From contig CM049322.1 of NCBI GenBank assembly GCA_026874595.1, forward strand, positions 53,533,386 to 53,597,385: a stretch of 64,000 nt of DNA, in the 5' to 3' direction. Made by a program: the position numbers and the translations under genes. This stretch comes from Sipunculus nudus. Its lineage: Eukaryota > Annelida > Sipuncula > Golfingiida > Sipunculidae. The notes under the pieces were generated by a model that did no database searches, had not been told where the DNA came from, and worked only from the letters and a program-made list of their open reading frames with translations. Positions 62,214 through 64,000 of the stretch are shown here, one piece after another; position 1 is the first letter of the stretch; every line of letters begins with the position of its first letter.

Positions 62214-64000
62214 GTACAGACTTTTTTTACATGCCATCCATCTGTACATTTGCTGTGGGTGAAAGTTGCTAATATCTAGGGAACATTGGTTTGAAATCGG
62301 CATGTGCATCCATCTTAGAAAGTTTTTTCGTAAACCAGACAGGTGGCTCCCCTACCTTGTGCAATAGAACAGTGTCGATCCACTAGGAAAGGAATGAATG
62401 GTATTTTCACATTCACTTTTTTTCTGTTTTTATCGACTGCCATCATGCACAGTAATTCACAGAGTGAACATTAGACCCCTGGCTCTCTTGTGAAAATCAA
62501 AAAAGAGTTCCCTACAAGGCTCTAAAAATACAAGACAAATGAGAGCAGAAAACATTTTTGGTTTTTAGCGATCTTTTGTTGTTCGTCTATCTGTTCATCT
62601 ATTTGTCTGTTTGTGCATTAACCAGGCATAAATCTTAACTGCTGGACATGGAAGCTTCTTACTTGACATCCAGGGAGGTCCATGAAAAATCTCCATGGAA
62701 ACCTTGAATTAGAAATTTGTTCCCCATATCCTCCGAGCTGTAAGGCTAATAAATACACCCAGAATAATTAAAAACTGTAATAGTTTATATAAATAATGCA
62801 TTGTTTACGATGGTTCATCATGCAAATTGGTCATGGAGTGTTTCATGAGTTCCTTTTAAGTTGTTGGTCCCACCATTGCTCATATCTCAGGAGTTGTTTA
62901 ATGTTATGGCCTGAAATTTGGCTTGTACATACATCTTGGAGAGTTATCTTGTGAACTACACAGGTTGCACCACCTACCTCACCATTTTTAAAGTTTTAAT
63001 TAAAGCCCTTTTCTAAGGGGTGATTTGCTGTATATATATTGGCCTGATATTGTGCATGTCAATAGATCTTGGATACCTCCATCTTGTGTCTGAGACTGGT
63101 AAGACCATCTGCAGTTGTTCTTGCTTCTCATCCATCCATCTGTGCAAATATCTCTCAAATCTGAGGAGAAAATGGTTGCTTAGCCGGGTTTTTGGTATCT
63201 TATATTTAATTACACCATCTTGATAGCTTTGTTGTAGAGACCTAACAGGTGAATCATCTGAGCTTTAGTTTTCAGTCTTTTGTCCCTGCCGTCCTTCTGT
63301 CTAGCTCTCCGTCTATCTGTCCGTCTGTCCATTAACCAGGCACATATTGTAATCAATGGACCTGGATGAAAAATATCCTTGGAAAAGTCTTTTGCCCATA
63401 TCCTCTGATCTGTGGGGCCCCAAGCATCATCCAGAATTATAACAAATTTGATACAAAAGCTCCAGTATCTGAACAACTTATGGAATGATCACCGTGATTC
63501 TTTGCATGCACATTCATTAATGAATGTTTAATCAGATCCTGCAGACTGATTGGAGCACCTGTTAAATTTATAGAAATTATTCAAATGTGATTATACATGC
63601 AGTCTTATGTTACACAAGTGCTCAGGTCCCTAAGTTAGCACATGAATTGAGGAATACCCAGTAGCTGGGATTCTCTGCTACAGAAGAGTTGAAAGCCATT
63701 TGCATTGTCTTTTACATAAAAATCAATAGGATATAAAATAAATATAATTTCAGAAATTATTTTGACTATTTTGAAAGTTATTATTCCAAATGACCCTGAT
63801 TTGATAAACCACCTGGCCAGCTTAAAATTGAATATATGGTGTCCAGCAGAGTGGAATTCTAATAGGTTTGTTTTTATACGCCCGTCTTATGATAGGAGTA
63901 TTATGGTTTACCTCCTGTCTGTCCATTAACTTTATGTGTCGCCAAAAAAACCTACCAGGGCTTCAATGGATTTTCATCAAACTCTCCATAACTACTTACC
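62214..64000. other. host flank, repeat-derived
   Basis: Diverged pieces of the ~339-bp repeat family (for example near 62,640 and 63,480) in otherwise featureless AT-rich DNA. No gene supported. Confidence 0.5.

Overview
The window is animal genomic DNA carrying one complete, very young Polinton/Maverick element (17312..48909, 31,598 bp). The flanks hold spliced fragments of a COG8-like Golgi tethering gene, many microsatellites, satellites and small DNA transposons, and no prokaryotic features. A marine invertebrate, possibly a bivalve mollusc, is my best guess for the host; that rests on repeat style and Polinton content and is weak.

Layout. 1..8383 is gene-poor AT-rich DNA with microsatellites and one inverted-repeat element. 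8384..16266 is a tandem segmental duplication; each unit carries two COG8-like exons, a ~143-bp tandem repeat and a ~115-bp satellite, and each exon pair has a different disabling change. 17312..48909 is the Polinton: 6-bp target duplications (AACAAA), terminal inverted repeats of 349 bp that I find identical base for base, and about 25 genes. 48916..64000 is repeat-rich host DNA: possible exons of an unidentified gene, a ~339-bp tandem array, a TTAA-flanked piggyBac-like MITE, a long-armed inverted-repeat element and a 180-bp tandem array.

The Polinton encodes a protein-primed family B DNA polymerase, a retrovirus-like integrase with a chromodomain-like tail, an A32/FtsK-type packaging ATPase, an intact major capsid protein plus a second copy broken by one in-frame stop, and three members of a WYNV-motif family that is probably penton/minor capsid. 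It also has several very basic core-type proteins, including a 42-residue arginine-rich one shorter than usual ORF cut-offs, a membrane protein, a large membrane-anchored unknown, a PC4-like single-strand DNA-binding protein, and several proteins I do not recognise. I could not find the usual adenovirus-type cysteine protease, although two structural proteins contain LxGG/MxGG sites of the type such a protease cuts.

The genes fall into two regulatory sets. Virion-type genes, almost all on the minus strand, have a TATA box about 30-50 bases before the ATG, in three cases built on the stop codon of the preceding gene. Replication and presumed host-interaction genes sit next to intergenic promoters with ETS-type ACCGGAAGT motifs and NRF-1-type palindromes. 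This looks like an early/late programme (inference). The identical terminal repeats and largely intact reading frames suggest a recent insertion and possibly a functional endogenous virus.
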